Positions 36,239 to 46,015 of a stretch of DNA of 64,000 bases are shown one piece after another. Each line of letters opens with the position of its first letter. Position 1 is the first letter of the stretch. The notes under the pieces were generated by a model, which saw only the letters and a list, made by a program, of their open reading frames with translations, did not search any database and was not told the origin of the DNA. This DNA comes from CBDFKQ01 sp965248855 (lineage in GTDB: Bacteria; Bacteroidota; Bacteroidia; Cytophagales; 172606-1). Location: NCBI GenBank assembly GCA_965248855.1, contig CBDFKQ010000027.1:1-64000 (forward strand), written 5' to 3'. The position numbers and the translations under genes are program-made.

Positions 36239-37564
36239 TTACGCTTTATAAAACAACCATTTATAAAGTTCTTTATAAGAAACTTTTTTTCCATACATTA
36301 ATATTCCTACCCGATATATCCTTGCAGCTAACCACGTTGTTCCAACAAAACCTGCTATCAAAAATACCATCGATAAAATAATTTGCCAATACTGGCTTGC
36401 ATCCATAAATGGCAAACGCACCATCATAATAATAGGTGATGTAAATGGAATGATCGACATCCAAAAAGCAATTGGCCCATCCGGTTCTCTTATTACATAT
36501 TGTGCAGCAATAAAAGAAATAATAATAGGAATTGTAATGGGCAGCATAAATTGCTGCGTGTCGGTTTCTGCATCCACTGCAGCCCCCACTGCAGCAAACA
36601 AAGCACTGTACAACAAATAACCACCAATAAAATAAAAAATAAAACAACCGATAATTAACGGAATATTTAGCGTTTCCAAAAATTTTAACGGGCTTGATTC
36701 TTGTGTTTCCAAAATAGGCTGAGTGGTTTGGTTTTCTTTATTAACCTGAACTTTATTTTCTTGTTTTGCTTTTGTAATAACTTTATCTTTAAATAACACA
36801 CTCGTTGATGCTGTGGCCAACATCCAACCTATCCCTATCCAAAAAACAAATTGAGTAATCCCAACTAACCCAACACCAATAATTTTTCCCATCATCAATT
36901 GTATAGGCTTCACTGACGAAATCATTACCTCTACTATCCTGCTTGTTTTTTCTTCAATTACTCCTCTCATTACCTGAGCTCCATAAATAAACAATGATAT
37001 ATATAATAGAAATGCCGAGCCAAAACCAATAATGTACGAACCCCATGCACTGCCTTCCTTTTCCCCTTCATTATCAATATTTATGGTGCTGATATTAAAA
37101 TCAACTTTTGTTTTATCCAAAATATCCTTATTAATACCTGCATCAATTAATTTTTTATCTTCTAAAACTTTTTTTACGGTTTCTTTTATACTTTGAACTA
37201 TTTCCGGACTAACATTCTTTTTAGTAAATAATTTTATTCCCTGTGGTTTTTCAATATCAAAATCAGGAATAAAAAGTAAAGCATACTCTTTTGATTTTTT
37301 GAAACTAACTTTTGCCTCATTGAGCGAAACTGCATTACTTTTTTTAAATGATAATGATTTTGTTGATGAAAGTTTATTATCAAATAAACCTGTTTCGTCG
37401 AGTACTTCAATGGTTTTGTTTTCTGTTCCTTTTGTAGAAAAATAAACAGATAAAACCATTGGCATTACTGATAGTAATGGCCCTAAGAGTGTCATGACAA
37501 TGAAAGATTTTTTACGAACCCTCACCCAATATTCTCTTTTTATGATCAACCAAATTTTATTCAT
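36239..37564 (-). CDS. ABC-2 type exporter permease (NatB-like)
   Basis: A 441-residue permease: an N-terminal TM helix after IIKREYWVRVRKKSF, a periplasmic domain of about 150 residues (to about 180), then five or more TM helices (IIGFGSAFLLYISLFIYG, GVGLVGITQFVFWIGIG, LIIGCFIFYFIGGYLLY and others). The motif MRGVIEEKTSRIVEVMISSV is typical of ABC-2/NatB-type exporters. It pairs with the ATPase gene located upstream at 37594-38541 (29-bp gap). Substrate unknown; sodium or small-peptide export is a weak guess from NatAB similarity. Confidence 0.88.
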   Translation of the reverse strand: MNKIWLIIKREYWVRVRKKSFIVMTLLGPLLSVMPMVLSVYFSTKGTENKTIEVLDETGLFDNKLSSTKSLSFKKSNAVSLNEAKVSFKKSKEYALLFIPDFDIEKPQGIKLFTKKNVSPEIVQSIKETVKKVLEDKKLIDAGINKDILDKTKVDFNISTINIDNEGEKEGSAWGSYIIGFGSAFLLYISLFIYGAQVMRGVIEEKTSRIVEVMISSVKPIQLMMGKIIGVGLVGITQFVFWIGIGWMLATASTSVLFKDKVITKAKQENKVQVNKENQTTQPILETQESSPLKFLETLNIPLIIGCFIFYFIGGYLLYSALFAAVGAAVDAETDTQQFMLPITIPIIISFIAAQYVIREPDGPIAFWMSIIPFTSPIIMMVRLPFMDASQYWQIILSMVFLIAGFVGTTWLAARIYRVGILMYGKKVSYKELYKWLFYKA

Positions 37565-37593
37565 ATAATTTTTTATAAAGCTTTAAAGATATT

Positions 37594-38541
37594 TTAATTA
37601 TTAATGTCAGAAAGTATATTTTTTACTTCGTTTTCTCCGCTCACAGATGAAATAAAAATTTCATTCATGCTTGGGATATTTTCTTTAAATATTCGAATTT
37701 CAATTTCTTTAATGAGTAATTGGATCAACTCATTTGATGAAGCTGTTGAAGGGATTTTAATATTTATTTTGAAATAATCATCATCAAGGGTTTCCATACC
37801 GGATTGAATAAAACCCTCCGGTAAATTTAAAAGTTGATTGTTTCCTTTTCCTTCAACATAATAAGTATTGGTTTTAAATTGATGCCTTACCTCTTTTGTA
37901 GAGCCATTCAAAATCACTTTTGAGTTATTTATCAGAGCAATGTAATCACATAATTCTTCAACAGATTCCATTCTGTGGGTCGAAAAAATAATAGTACTTC
38001 CCTGCTTGCGCAGTTCTAAAATTTCATCTTTAATAATATTGGCGTTTATAGGATCAAAACCGGAGAATGGTTCATCAAGAATTATTAATTTTGGTTGATG
38101 TAAAACAGTTGCAATAAATTGAATTTTTTGCTGCATCCCCTTCGATAAATCTTCAACTTTTTTATCCCACCAGGTTTTTATATCGAATTTTATAAACCAA
38201 ATTTTTAATTTTTCCATTGCTTCATTTTTTGTTAAACCTTTTAATTGTGCCAGGTATAACAAATGCTCTCCAACTTTCATTTTTTTATATAATCCTCTTT
38301 CTTCGGGCAAATACCCAATTTGTGCAATGTGCGAAAGATCTAATTTTTTATTATTAAAAATAATTTCACCACTGTCGGGTGCCGTTATTTGAGTAATAAT
38401 TCTGATAAGAGATGTTTTCCCGGCACCATTAGGGCCTAACAAACCAAAAATACTCCGATCAGGCACATTAATACTTACATTATCCAATGCGGTATGAGCA
38501 GCATATCGCTTAACAACATTATGGGTTTCAAGGATATTCAT
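37594..38541 (-). CDS. ABC transporter ATPase (NatA-like)
   Basis: A 315-residue ATPase: Walker A GLLGPNGAGKTSLIR, Q-loop, signature LSKGMQQKIQF, Walker B LIILDEPFSGFDPIN and the switch His in IFSTHRMESVEE. A C-terminal extension of about 90 residues resembles that of DrrA/NatA-like exporters. It is the first gene of a two-gene operon with the permease. Substrate not determinable. Confidence 0.93.
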   Translation of the reverse strand: MNILETHNVVKRYAAHTALDNVSINVPDRSIFGLLGPNGAGKTSLIRIITQITAPDSGEIIFNNKKLDLSHIAQIGYLPEERGLYKKMKVGEHLLYLAQLKGLTKNEAMEKLKIWFIKFDIKTWWDKKVEDLSKGMQQKIQFIATVLHQPKLIILDEPFSGFDPINANIIKDEILELRKQGSTIIFSTHRMESVEELCDYIALINNSKVILNGSTKEVRHQFKTNTYYVEGKGNNQLLNLPEGFIQSGMETLDDDYFKINIKIPSTASSNELIQLLIKEIEIRIFKENIPSMNEIFISSVSGENEVKNILSDINN

Positions 38542-39096
38542 AATAAGTTTAAAATTTTGTAATTTTTAAATTTATTACAAAGAAGATTAAAAATAAACTT
38601 GGAGGAAAATTTTTGTGATGTGTGGTAGAAATATTGATATACTAATAAAAACTCCACCGATACCCTACCTAATAAAGATAGAGTTAGATTATGTTAAATA
38701 ATATTAGTTTTGTTTTCGACAAATGGAGACTATTATCATTATAAATCAAACAACAATTAAAATATCGGTATTTTGATATCGAAATATTAATATTTATTAA
38801 CATCTATTTTATTATGTCGATTAATGCATGGCAGGATAAACGTTTTATTTTATTGTTACTGTTAAAAATAATAACTTAATTTAAATAGGCATTTAAGTAC
38901 TACATAAAATTATTTTGAAAAGAACAAAAAGTATTTGAATAAAAAAAAGTAAGAAATCAGAAAGTGTAAGCCTGAAATTCCGGAGATGCGTGCGGCGGGT
39001 TTCAATAACTTAATTCAAAAAGGAATAAAGCAAATAACAGTTTCAAATAAATTTATTTAAAATTAATATTCTATTATAATCAATTAAATTGTTTTT
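38542..39096. other. Divergent noncoding region of 555 bp
   Basis: Between divergent ABC ATPase and CocE-like genes. Promoters of both must lie here. A variant of the recurrent motif (ATATCGGTATTTTGATATCG) is at about 38763-38782 and another half at 38631. A short frame starting ATG 38986 (MRAAGFNNLIQKGIKQI...) is probably noncoding. No RNA gene is recognised. Confidence 0.5.
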
Positions 39097-40977
39097 ATGA
39101 AAAAAATAATAATTCTTATTTTCCTCATTTGTATTTGGGGAAACATTACAGCCCAAAACGATAAAAATAATTTTGTAAAAGAAAATTATAACAAATTTGA
39201 GCATCAAATTACAATGCGGGATGGGATAAAATTATTCACTATTGTATATGTACCTAAGGATGCTTCTGAAAAAAATAAGTATCCTTTTTTAATGCAGAGA
39301 ACATGTTATTCTATTGCACCATATGGTGTAGAGTATGCTAATCATGTTGGTCCTTCTGATTTTACTATGAAGGAAAAATATATTTTCGTGTATCAGGATG
39401 TAAGGGGCAGGTATATGTCGGAAGGAACCTGGACGAATATGACACCACATATCCCCAAAAAAAATCCTAAAACTGACAAAGCAATTGATGAAGCATCGGA
39501 TACTTATGATACCATTGATTGGTTGATAAAAAATATAAAAAATAATAACGGCAGAGTAGGGCAATATGGAATTTCTTATCCCGGTTTTTATACAATAGCC
39601 GGTGCATTAAGCGAACATCCGGCTTTAAAAGCATCAACACCTCAAGCACCCATTTCAGATTTTTTCTTTGATGATTTTCATCATAATGGTGCTTTTTTAG
39701 AAGAATATTTTTTAACATTTCCACTTTTTGGTATTCAGCATCCAAAACCAACATCAGAAGGATGGTGGGAAAGCAAAATGATTGATAGGCCCGGCACAAA
39801 AGATGGTTATAAGTTTTATATGGATTTAGGGCCATTAAAAAATGGCGATAAATATTACAGTGATAATTTCTTTTGGAAAGAAACAGTAGAACATCCTAAT
39901 TATGATGAATTTTGGCAAAAGAGAAGCATTCTTCCACATTTAAAAAATGTAAAACACGCAATGCTTACTGTTGGAGGTTGGTTTGATGCTGAAGACTTGT
40001 CAGGCCCATTAAATATTTATAAAACGCTTGAAAAAAATAATCCGGGTACATTTAATATTTTAACAATGGGGCCTTTTGGGCATGGCCGTTGGTCGAGAGA
40101 AACAGGTCACACACTTCACGGTGATATTTATTTTGGCGATAGTCTGGCTACATTTTATCAAAGGGAAATTGAAGGAAAATTTTTCCATCATTTTTTAAAA
40201 GAAGATGAAAAAACAAAAGTGGATTTACCGGAAGCTTATTTATTCGATACCGGAAAAAAAATGTACAAAAAATTTAATGAATGGCCTGTAAAAAATGCTA
40301 AAAAGGTTGATTTATATTTTCAGGAAGGCGGAAAGCTTGATTTTAAAAATTCCGAAAAAGAAAATACTTTCTCAGAGTATATTTCTGACCCAATGAAACC
40401 GGTGCCAATGAGCGAACATGAAACTGAAATGTTTGGTTTTACTCCATTCAGGTACATGTCGGAAGATCAACGTTTTGTAGCAAGCCGACCGGATGTATTG
40501 GTATTTCAAACAGACGTATTAGAAAACGATATTACTTTGGGCGGAGAAATAATGGCTAAATTAAAAATATCAACCACAGGCAGCGATGTCGATTTTTTTA
40601 TAAAACTAATCGATGTATATCCTGACAGCGAGCCTAATCATGCATTTATGCCTGATAAAGGAAAAATATTAGGTGGTTACCAACAAATGGTTAGAAGTGA
40701 AATAATGCGCAGCAGGTTTAGAAACAGTTTTGAAAAACCCGAGCCACTTATACCAAACCAAATTACAGATGTAAAATTTCGCTTGCAAGATGTATTGCAC
40801 ACTTTCAAAAAAGGCCACAAAATAATGATTCAGGTTCAAAGTACTGTATTTCCATTGTTTGATCGCAACCCTCAAAAATATGTGGAAAATATTTATAAAG
40901 CCGATAATGCAGATTTTATAAAAGCGACTCAAAAAATTTACCATTCTAGTTCGCTTCAGGTAGAAGTGATCGATTAA
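39097..40977 (+). CDS. Exported CocE/NonD family hydrolase (X-Pro dipeptidyl-peptidase-like)
   Basis: A 626-residue exported alpha/beta hydrolase: signal peptide (IIILIFLICIWGNITAQ), then the peptidase S15/CocE domain with nucleophile Ser160 in GQYGISYPGFYT, an Asp in GGWFDAEDLSGPL, a His in FGHGRWSR, and a C-terminal jelly-roll domain of about 200 residues (DVDFFIKLIDVYPD, DVLHTFKKGHKIMIQVQSTVFP). Substrates in this family range from cocaine esters to glutaryl-7-ACA, amino-acid esters and X-Pro peptides. Monocistronic, with no neighbour hinting at the substrate. Confidence 0.9.
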   Translation: MKKIIILIFLICIWGNITAQNDKNNFVKENYNKFEHQITMRDGIKLFTIVYVPKDASEKNKYPFLMQRTCYSIAPYGVEYANHVGPSDFTMKEKYIFVYQDVRGRYMSEGTWTNMTPHIPKKNPKTDKAIDEASDTYDTIDWLIKNIKNNNGRVGQYGISYPGFYTIAGALSEHPALKASTPQAPISDFFFDDFHHNGAFLEEYFLTFPLFGIQHPKPTSEGWWESKMIDRPGTKDGYKFYMDLGPLKNGDKYYSDNFFWKETVEHPNYDEFWQKRSILPHLKNVKHAMLTVGGWFDAEDLSGPLNIYKTLEKNNPGTFNILTMGPFGHGRWSRETGHTLHGDIYFGDSLATFYQREIEGKFFHHFLKEDEKTKVDLPEAYLFDTGKKMYKKFNEWPVKNAKKVDLYFQEGGKLDFKNSEKENTFSEYISDPMKPVPMSEHETEMFGFTPFRYMSEDQRFVASRPDVLVFQTDVLENDITLGGEIMAKLKISTTGSDVDFFIKLIDVYPDSEPNHAFMPDKGKILGGYQQMVRSEIMRSRFRNSFEKPEPLIPNQITDVKFRLQDVLHTFKKGHKIMIQVQSTVFPLFDRNPQKYVENIYKADNADFIKATQKIYHSSSLQVEVID

Positions 40978-41194
40978 AAGGTTTTGACATTAACTTTTAA
41001 AACGTTTTTAATCTTTTTTAAAGCGTTTTTTTATTACGTGAATTGAAAATTCTAAATAGATAATAAACTAAGGTTACTGAATTACAAGATTTACATTAAC
41101 AAAAGAAAGTAAATATTATTTTTTTGTGAATTTTTCATTTTTAAAAGAATATATTTTACCTTTCAAACAATCTTTCACCTTAAAAATTAAACCT

Positions 41195-41650
41195 ATGTCA
41201 GTAACAAGAGAACAAGTAGAAGCAATGATTGAAAAATATGCAACTTCTGTTGGATTAACAAAAGAACAAATTTATAACCCTGAAAAAAGAGCATATTATT
41301 GGACTATCGGATCGGCAAAAATTGAAGTTTTTGTTCAATCCCTTACCTTAGGTGATGGAAGGATAAGAAATTATTTAAGGCTTTTTTCTCCTTTAATGCA
41401 AGTTCCAAAGGCTTTGGAACTACAATATTACAGGCACTTGCTCGAATTGAACGATACTCAATTGGGAGTAAAATTATCTGTAATGAAAGGCTCTGATTGG
41501 GTTTATGCAACTTACGAAAGAGATATTAACGGTATCGAGTATGAAGAAGTTGCAACCTGTATAGCTGACCTTGAATGGTGGGCAGATAAATTGGATGACG
41601 AATTAAAATTACAATTTGCAGGTGCAGGAAGTCGCCCGGATGTTGGATAA
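41195..41650 (+). CDS. YbjN-domain protein (CesT chaperone-like fold)
   Basis: Start set at ATG 41195 (151 aa, MSVTREQVEAMIEKY); an in-frame GTG at 41126 would add 23 residues and is less likely. The C-terminal two thirds (RNYLRLFSPLMQVP, LQYYRHLLELNDTQLGVKLSV, VYATYERDINGIEYEEVATCIADLEWWADKLDDEL) match the YbjN/type III chaperone-like family, cytosolic proteins of unclear role. A terminator follows 16 bp after the stop. No signal peptide or enzyme motif. Confidence 0.8.
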   Translation: MSVTREQVEAMIEKYATSVGLTKEQIYNPEKRAYYWTIGSAKIEVFVQSLTLGDGRIRNYLRLFSPLMQVPKALELQYYRHLLELNDTQLGVKLSVMKGSDWVYATYERDINGIEYEEVATCIADLEWWADKLDDELKLQFAGAGSRPDVG

Positions 41651-41665
41651 AAATTAATTTTTAAT

Positions 41666-41707
41666 AAAAAAAGAGGCATGCTAATAAAATAGCTTGCCTC
41701 TTTTTTT
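41666..41707 (+). terminator. Rho-independent terminator of the YbjN gene
   Basis: AAAAAAAGAGGCATGCT and AGCTTGCCTCTTTTTTT form a 17-bp stem with one mismatch and an 8-nt loop, with its own T7 tail on the right arm. Symmetrical enough to work in both directions, but it lies after the YbjN stop and before the GH25 gene. Confidence 0.88.
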
Positions 41708-41776
41708 ATTATATTGAAATCAAACCTATTAATTATTAATTTAAACTTTTGTACAATAAATAAATAATCTTTCAAG

Positions 41777-42613
41777 ATGTTAAAAGGAATTGATGTTTCG
41801 AACTTCCAAAAAATAAACAATTACGATTTATTTAATCAAAATCGACTGGCCTTTGTTTTCATTAAGGCAACTGAAGGTATTTATAAAGACCGGCATTTTA
41901 AAATTCATAATGATGGTTTTGCCAGGACATGTTTATTAAAGGGAGCTTATCATTATTTCAGGTTCAAAACCAAAGCAAAAGATCAGGCAGATGAATTTAT
42001 AAATACTGTTGGTACTATTACTGATTTTGATTTGCCACCGGTGCTTGATATTGAAGATATAACCGAAAATTATTCACAATCAACTTGCGAGACGGAGATA
42101 CAAATTTGGTTGGATACTGTAGAAAATGCTTTAAACATAAAGCCAATTATTTATACAGGGAATTGGTTTTGGGCAAATACAAATTATCTTAATAATTCGG
42201 CAAAATTTAAAAATTATAAACTTTGGGTTGCCGGATATGGTCCAAATTATTTACCAATGTTTGGAGGTTGGGAGCACCCCACTTTTTGGCAATATGATGA
42301 TAAAGGTTTTGTACATGGCATATCAGGAAAAAATACTTTTATAGATTTAAATTATTATTTGGATAGTATTGATAATTTATGGTTACTCTCTCGTTCAAAA
42401 ACTTTATCACCGGCAAGTTTTTATCAATCAAAAGTCGAAGCTTTACAATATATCTTAAATTTAAATGGATTTAATACCGGCATTCAGGATGGGATATTTG
42501 GCAATAAAACTTTGGAGGCATTGCATTTGTGGCAGCTGAGAAATGGATTGCCTCAACAAGATTTTATCAATCCAAAAAACTGGCAATCGTTATTCGGATT
42601 GATAAATATTTAA
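41777..42613 (+). CDS. GH25 lysozyme with C-terminal peptidoglycan-binding domain
   Basis: A 278-residue protein. Residues 1-205 are a glycoside hydrolase 25 (muramidase) barrel: GIDVSNFQ with Asp6, FVFIKATEG, KGAYHYFRF, PVLDIEDI with Asp91 and Glu93 as the catalytic pair, FWQYDDKGFVHGISG. Residues 215-275 form a PG_binding_1-type repeat (VEALQYILNLNGFNTGIQDGIFGNKTLEALHLWQL). There is no signal peptide at this start, which is unusual for a muramidase that must reach peptidoglycan. Release by lysis or an unrecognised export route is possible. Convergent with uvrA. Confidence 0.9.
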   Translation: MLKGIDVSNFQKINNYDLFNQNRLAFVFIKATEGIYKDRHFKIHNDGFARTCLLKGAYHYFRFKTKAKDQADEFINTVGTITDFDLPPVLDIEDITENYSQSTCETEIQIWLDTVENALNIKPIIYTGNWFWANTNYLNNSAKFKNYKLWVAGYGPNYLPMFGGWEHPTFWQYDDKGFVHGISGKNTFIDLNYYLDSIDNLWLLSRSKTLSPASFYQSKVEALQYILNLNGFNTGIQDGIFGNKTLEALHLWQLRNGLPQQDFINPKNWQSLFGLINI

Positions 42614-42648
42614 TTATTTTTATTAAAAAAATGCAAAACGAAAATCTC

Positions 42649-45507
42649 CTATTTTAACTCTTCCCTTAAAAAAATGGCTGTAAAGCTTTTTTTATTTTTT
42701 GCTACTTGTTCCGGCGTGCCTTCGCAAATTATTTCTCCTCCTGCGGCTCCGCCTTCCGGTCCGATATCTATAACATGATCGGAAACTTTTATTACATCCA
42801 AATTATGCTCAATTATTAAAACTGTATTTCCTTTATCTGCTATTTTATTTAAAACTGATAATAAAAGTTGTATATCCTGAAAATGAAGCCCTGTAGTTGG
42901 TTCATCAAGTATATAAAGTGTTTTACCTGTATCTTTTTTAGATAGTTCGGTAGATAATTTCACCCTTTGCGCTTCACCACCGGATAATGTTGTAGCATGT
43001 TGGCCAAGGGTTATATATCCTAAACCAACATCATTGAGTGTATTAACTTTTCTAAAAATAGAAGGTTGTTTTTCAAAAAATTCTACTGCTTGTTCCACTG
43101 TCATGTCAAGCACATCGGAAATGGATTTACCTTTAAATCTAACTTCTAAAGTTTCTCTATTGTATCTTTTGCCTTTGCATGTTTCGCATTGAACATATAC
43201 ATCAGGCAGAAATTCCATTTCAATTTTTTTTATTCCTGCCCCTTCACAAGTTTCGCATCGGCCGCCGGAAACATTAAATGAAAATCTACCGGGTTTATAT
43301 CCTCTTATTTTTGCTTCCGGTAATTCTGAATATAAATTTCTTATGTCTTGAAAAACACCAATATAAGTTGCAGGGTTGCTACGTGGTGTTCTGCCGATTG
43401 GTGATTGATCGACTTCAATTACTTTGTCGAGATTTTCTAATCCTTCAATACTATTGTATTCCAATGGTTTAGTACGAGATCGGAAAAAATATTGGTTTAA
43501 TATCGGATAAAGGGTATCGTGTATCAAAGTTGATTTTCCACTTCCCGAAACTCCGGTAATAGAAATCATTTTACCTAAAGGTAGTTTTAATGTTACATTT
43601 TTAAGATTATTACCGGTGGCGTTTTTTAATGTTAGAAATTTTCCATTTCCTTCTCTTCTTTTTTCAGGGATTTTTATTTTTTCTTCACCGCTTAAATAGG
43701 CAGCAGTTTTGCTTTTTATTTTAAGAAATTCTTCCGGTGTTCCTTCTGCAACCACATGCCCGCCATGCCTGCCTGCGCCGGGGCCAATATCAAGGATATA
43801 ATCTGCGGCGAGCATCATATCTTTATCATGCTCAACAACTAAAACCGAATTACCAACGTCTCTTAATTCCTGCAAGGCATTAATTAATTTTACATTATCC
43901 CGTTGGTGCAAGCCAATGCTTGGTTCATCTAAAATATATAAAACGCCAACTAATTGAGTACCTATTTGGGTTGCCAATCTTATTCGTTGTGCTTCACCAC
44001 CCGATAAAGAACGCATTGGTCTGTTTAAAGTCAAATAATTAAGACCAATGTTTAATAAAAATCCAAGGCGTTTGCGTATTTCTTTTAAAACTTCGGATGC
44101 AATTTTATTTTGCCTTTCCGATAACCTTGTTTCTAATCCTTCAAACCAGTTATTCAAAATAGAAATGTCCATATTAGTAAGCTCAGAAATATTTTTTTCA
44201 TCAAGCTTAAAACACAAACTTTCCTTTTTCAATCTTGCACCTTTGCATTCGTAACAAGTTTTAACAGTTACAAAATCTTCAATCCACGATTTTGTTTTTT
44301 CTGAACCGGATTCCTGTTGTTTTTTTAGAAAAGTTATTACCCCTTCAAATGATAAATATGTTTGATGTTTATCATCATTTTCATTACTGCTGTTTACATA
44401 GTCGGAACCATATAAGAGTACTTTTATTAATTCGGGAGGATAATCGTTAAGAGGGGTTGTTAATTTTATATTATATGATTTGAGATAAGATTTAATATGA
44501 TTAAAAATCCAAATTTCTCTGTACTCTCCCAATGGTAAAATTCCACCACGACTTATACTCAACGACTTATCAGGAATAACGCTTTCTTCTGTAATTTCTT
44601 CTATTACACCCAATCCTTCACAAACCGGGCACCAACCATAAGGCGAATTGAAAGAAAACATATTCGGTGCAGGGTCGTCATAAGCAACACCTGAAATCGG
44701 ATCCATTAAATTTTGCGAAAAATGCTGCACATTTCCTTTCTCATCCTGAACCATCATCAAACCTTTGCCATGAGAAAGAGCCATTCCAACAGATTGCGAT
44801 AATCGAAAACGATCTTCTTCTTTTACAACTATTCTATCTATTACAACTTCAATATCATGAATTTTATATCTATCAAGCTGCATTTTAGGCACAATATCTT
44901 GTATTTCGCCGTCCACACGCACTTTTGTAAAACCCATTTTTGCTATCTGCACAAAATCTTCTCTGTAATGCCCTTTCCGTCCTTTTACAACAGGAGTTAA
45001 AATAATTAACTTTTGCTCGAGAAATTTTTCTAAAATAATATTTACAATCTGATCTTGAGATTGTTTTACCATCTTTTCACCTGTTACATACGAATAGGCA
45101 TCGGCTGTGCGGGCAAATAACAAACGCATGAAATCGTAGATTTCTGTTGTTGTGCCAACAGTTGAGCGAGGGTTTTTTGAAGTTGTTTTTTGTTCTATGG
45201 AAATAACAGGGCTCAATCCATTTATTTTATCAACATCAGGCCGTTCCATATTACCCAAAAAAGAACGTGCATACGCAGAAAAACTCTCCATGTATCGTCG
45301 TTGACCCTCTGCATATATGGTATCGAAAGCTAAAGAAGATTTACCGGACCCGCTTATTCCTGTAATTACCACTAATTTATTGCGCGGAATAATTACATCA
45401 ATATCTTTCAGGTTATGTTCGCGCGCGCCAAACACTTCTATGTTTTCGTAACCTGTTGTATCTTGATAAGTAGTTGAAGGGGTTTGCGAAGAATTTTTCT
45501 TAGCCAT
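42649..45507 (-). CDS. uvrA: Excinuclease ABC subunit A
   Basis: UvrA, the damage-sensing ATPase of nucleotide excision repair. Start set at 45507 (952 aa, MAKKNSSQTP); an in-frame ATG at 45540 adds 11 residues. First Walker A GISGSGKSSLAFDTIYAEGQ, zinc modules CPVCEGLG and CYECKGARLKK, signature LSGGEAQRIRLAT; second Walker A GVSGSGKSTLIHDTLYP, Cys pairs CETCEGAG and CETCKGKRY, signature LSGGEAQRVKLST, Walker B ILDEPTTGLHF. Length is normal. The first 55 codons plus upstream leader are duplicated, diverged, at 52667-52917, beyond a 7-kb accessory block. The genuine gene is this copy. Confidence 0.97.
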   Translation of the reverse strand: MAKKNSSQTPSTTYQDTTGYENIEVFGAREHNLKDIDVIIPRNKLVVITGISGSGKSSLAFDTIYAEGQRRYMESFSAYARSFLGNMERPDVDKINGLSPVISIEQKTTSKNPRSTVGTTTEIYDFMRLLFARTADAYSYVTGEKMVKQSQDQIVNIILEKFLEQKLIILTPVVKGRKGHYREDFVQIAKMGFTKVRVDGEIQDIVPKMQLDRYKIHDIEVVIDRIVVKEEDRFRLSQSVGMALSHGKGLMMVQDEKGNVQHFSQNLMDPISGVAYDDPAPNMFSFNSPYGWCPVCEGLGVIEEITEESVIPDKSLSISRGGILPLGEYREIWIFNHIKSYLKSYNIKLTTPLNDYPPELIKVLLYGSDYVNSSNENDDKHQTYLSFEGVITFLKKQQESGSEKTKSWIEDFVTVKTCYECKGARLKKESLCFKLDEKNISELTNMDISILNNWFEGLETRLSERQNKIASEVLKEIRKRLGFLLNIGLNYLTLNRPMRSLSGGEAQRIRLATQIGTQLVGVLYILDEPSIGLHQRDNVKLINALQELRDVGNSVLVVEHDKDMMLAADYILDIGPGAGRHGGHVVAEGTPEEFLKIKSKTAAYLSGEEKIKIPEKRREGNGKFLTLKNATGNNLKNVTLKLPLGKMISITGVSGSGKSTLIHDTLYPILNQYFFRSRTKPLEYNSIEGLENLDKVIEVDQSPIGRTPRSNPATYIGVFQDIRNLYSELPEAKIRGYKPGRFSFNVSGGRCETCEGAGIKKIEMEFLPDVYVQCETCKGKRYNRETLEVRFKGKSISDVLDMTVEQAVEFFEKQPSIFRKVNTLNDVGLGYITLGQHATTLSGGEAQRVKLSTELSKKDTGKTLYILDEPTTGLHFQDIQLLLSVLNKIADKGNTVLIIEHNLDVIKVSDHVIDIGPEGGAAGGEIICEGTPEQVAKNKKSFTAIFLREELK

Positions 45508-45586
45508 CAGGAATTTATTTGAGAAACGCAAAGGTAACAATCAATTGCTTCTAAAATAAATGGAAAACTAAAAAAAAATAGTTCAT
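45335..45586 (-). repeat. Duplicated uvrA 5' end and leader, left (functional) copy
   Basis: About 250 bp covering codons 1-57 of uvrA (to the first Walker A, GKSS) and about 80 bp of upstream sequence; it matches 52667-52917 in the same orientation with scattered substitutions and a few short indels. The two copies bracket the accessory block 45587-52666. The homology stops at the Walker A codon for Ser in GKSS. Confidence 0.9.
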
Positions 45587-46015
45587 TCTCTGCTAAGTGA
45601 ATATTATAATATATTATGGCAGCACTATTTTGCCACTACCAACATAACCTTAGAAAAAAATTTAAAACTTTGCTTAAGGCAGGTTCCTAAGTCGTATTGG
45701 AATACGTTGCCGAAAAACAAAAATTTGATTATTGAATGGGTACAGCCGTAAACTGATTGCAAATTCTACTTTATCTGCTGTTAGATGCCGCAAAAGCGAA
45801 CATGTCGAACTACAGTAATAAAAAATTCTATCTAAAATTTATATAAAATTTAATAGCTCGGCTTTAATTTTTATATAAATTAATACTGATAATTGTAAGA
45901 TTAACCGAAAATGCGTAGTCTTTACGAATGAATGAGAAACAGCATATAGTATATAACGGGTATAACCTCTGATTTATTATAAATTTTGTTTTTGGAACAA
46001 GGAGTCTCATTAAAA
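45587..46015. other. Noncoding stretch at the left edge of the accessory block
   Basis: About 430 bp without a convincing gene. It holds an AT-rich imperfect inverted repeat (AATTTATATAAAATT at 45836-45850 versus AATTTTTATATAAATT at 45866-45881, loop 15 nt) that could form a terminator-like hairpin for the minus-strand MFS gene, though far from its stop. No integrase, tRNA or clear insertion sequence end is visible. Confidence 0.5.

Noticed and set aside
38986..39060. Short frame MRAAGFNNLIQKGIKQI... before the CocE-like gene
   Set aside because: Somewhat protein-like but only about 25 codons, no start signal and no matching family.
40978..41125. Hairpin with AAAACGTTTTTAATC and TTTAAAGCGTTTTTTT after the CocE-like gene
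   Set aside because: The arms pair only partly and are mostly A/T, so it is not a safe terminator call.
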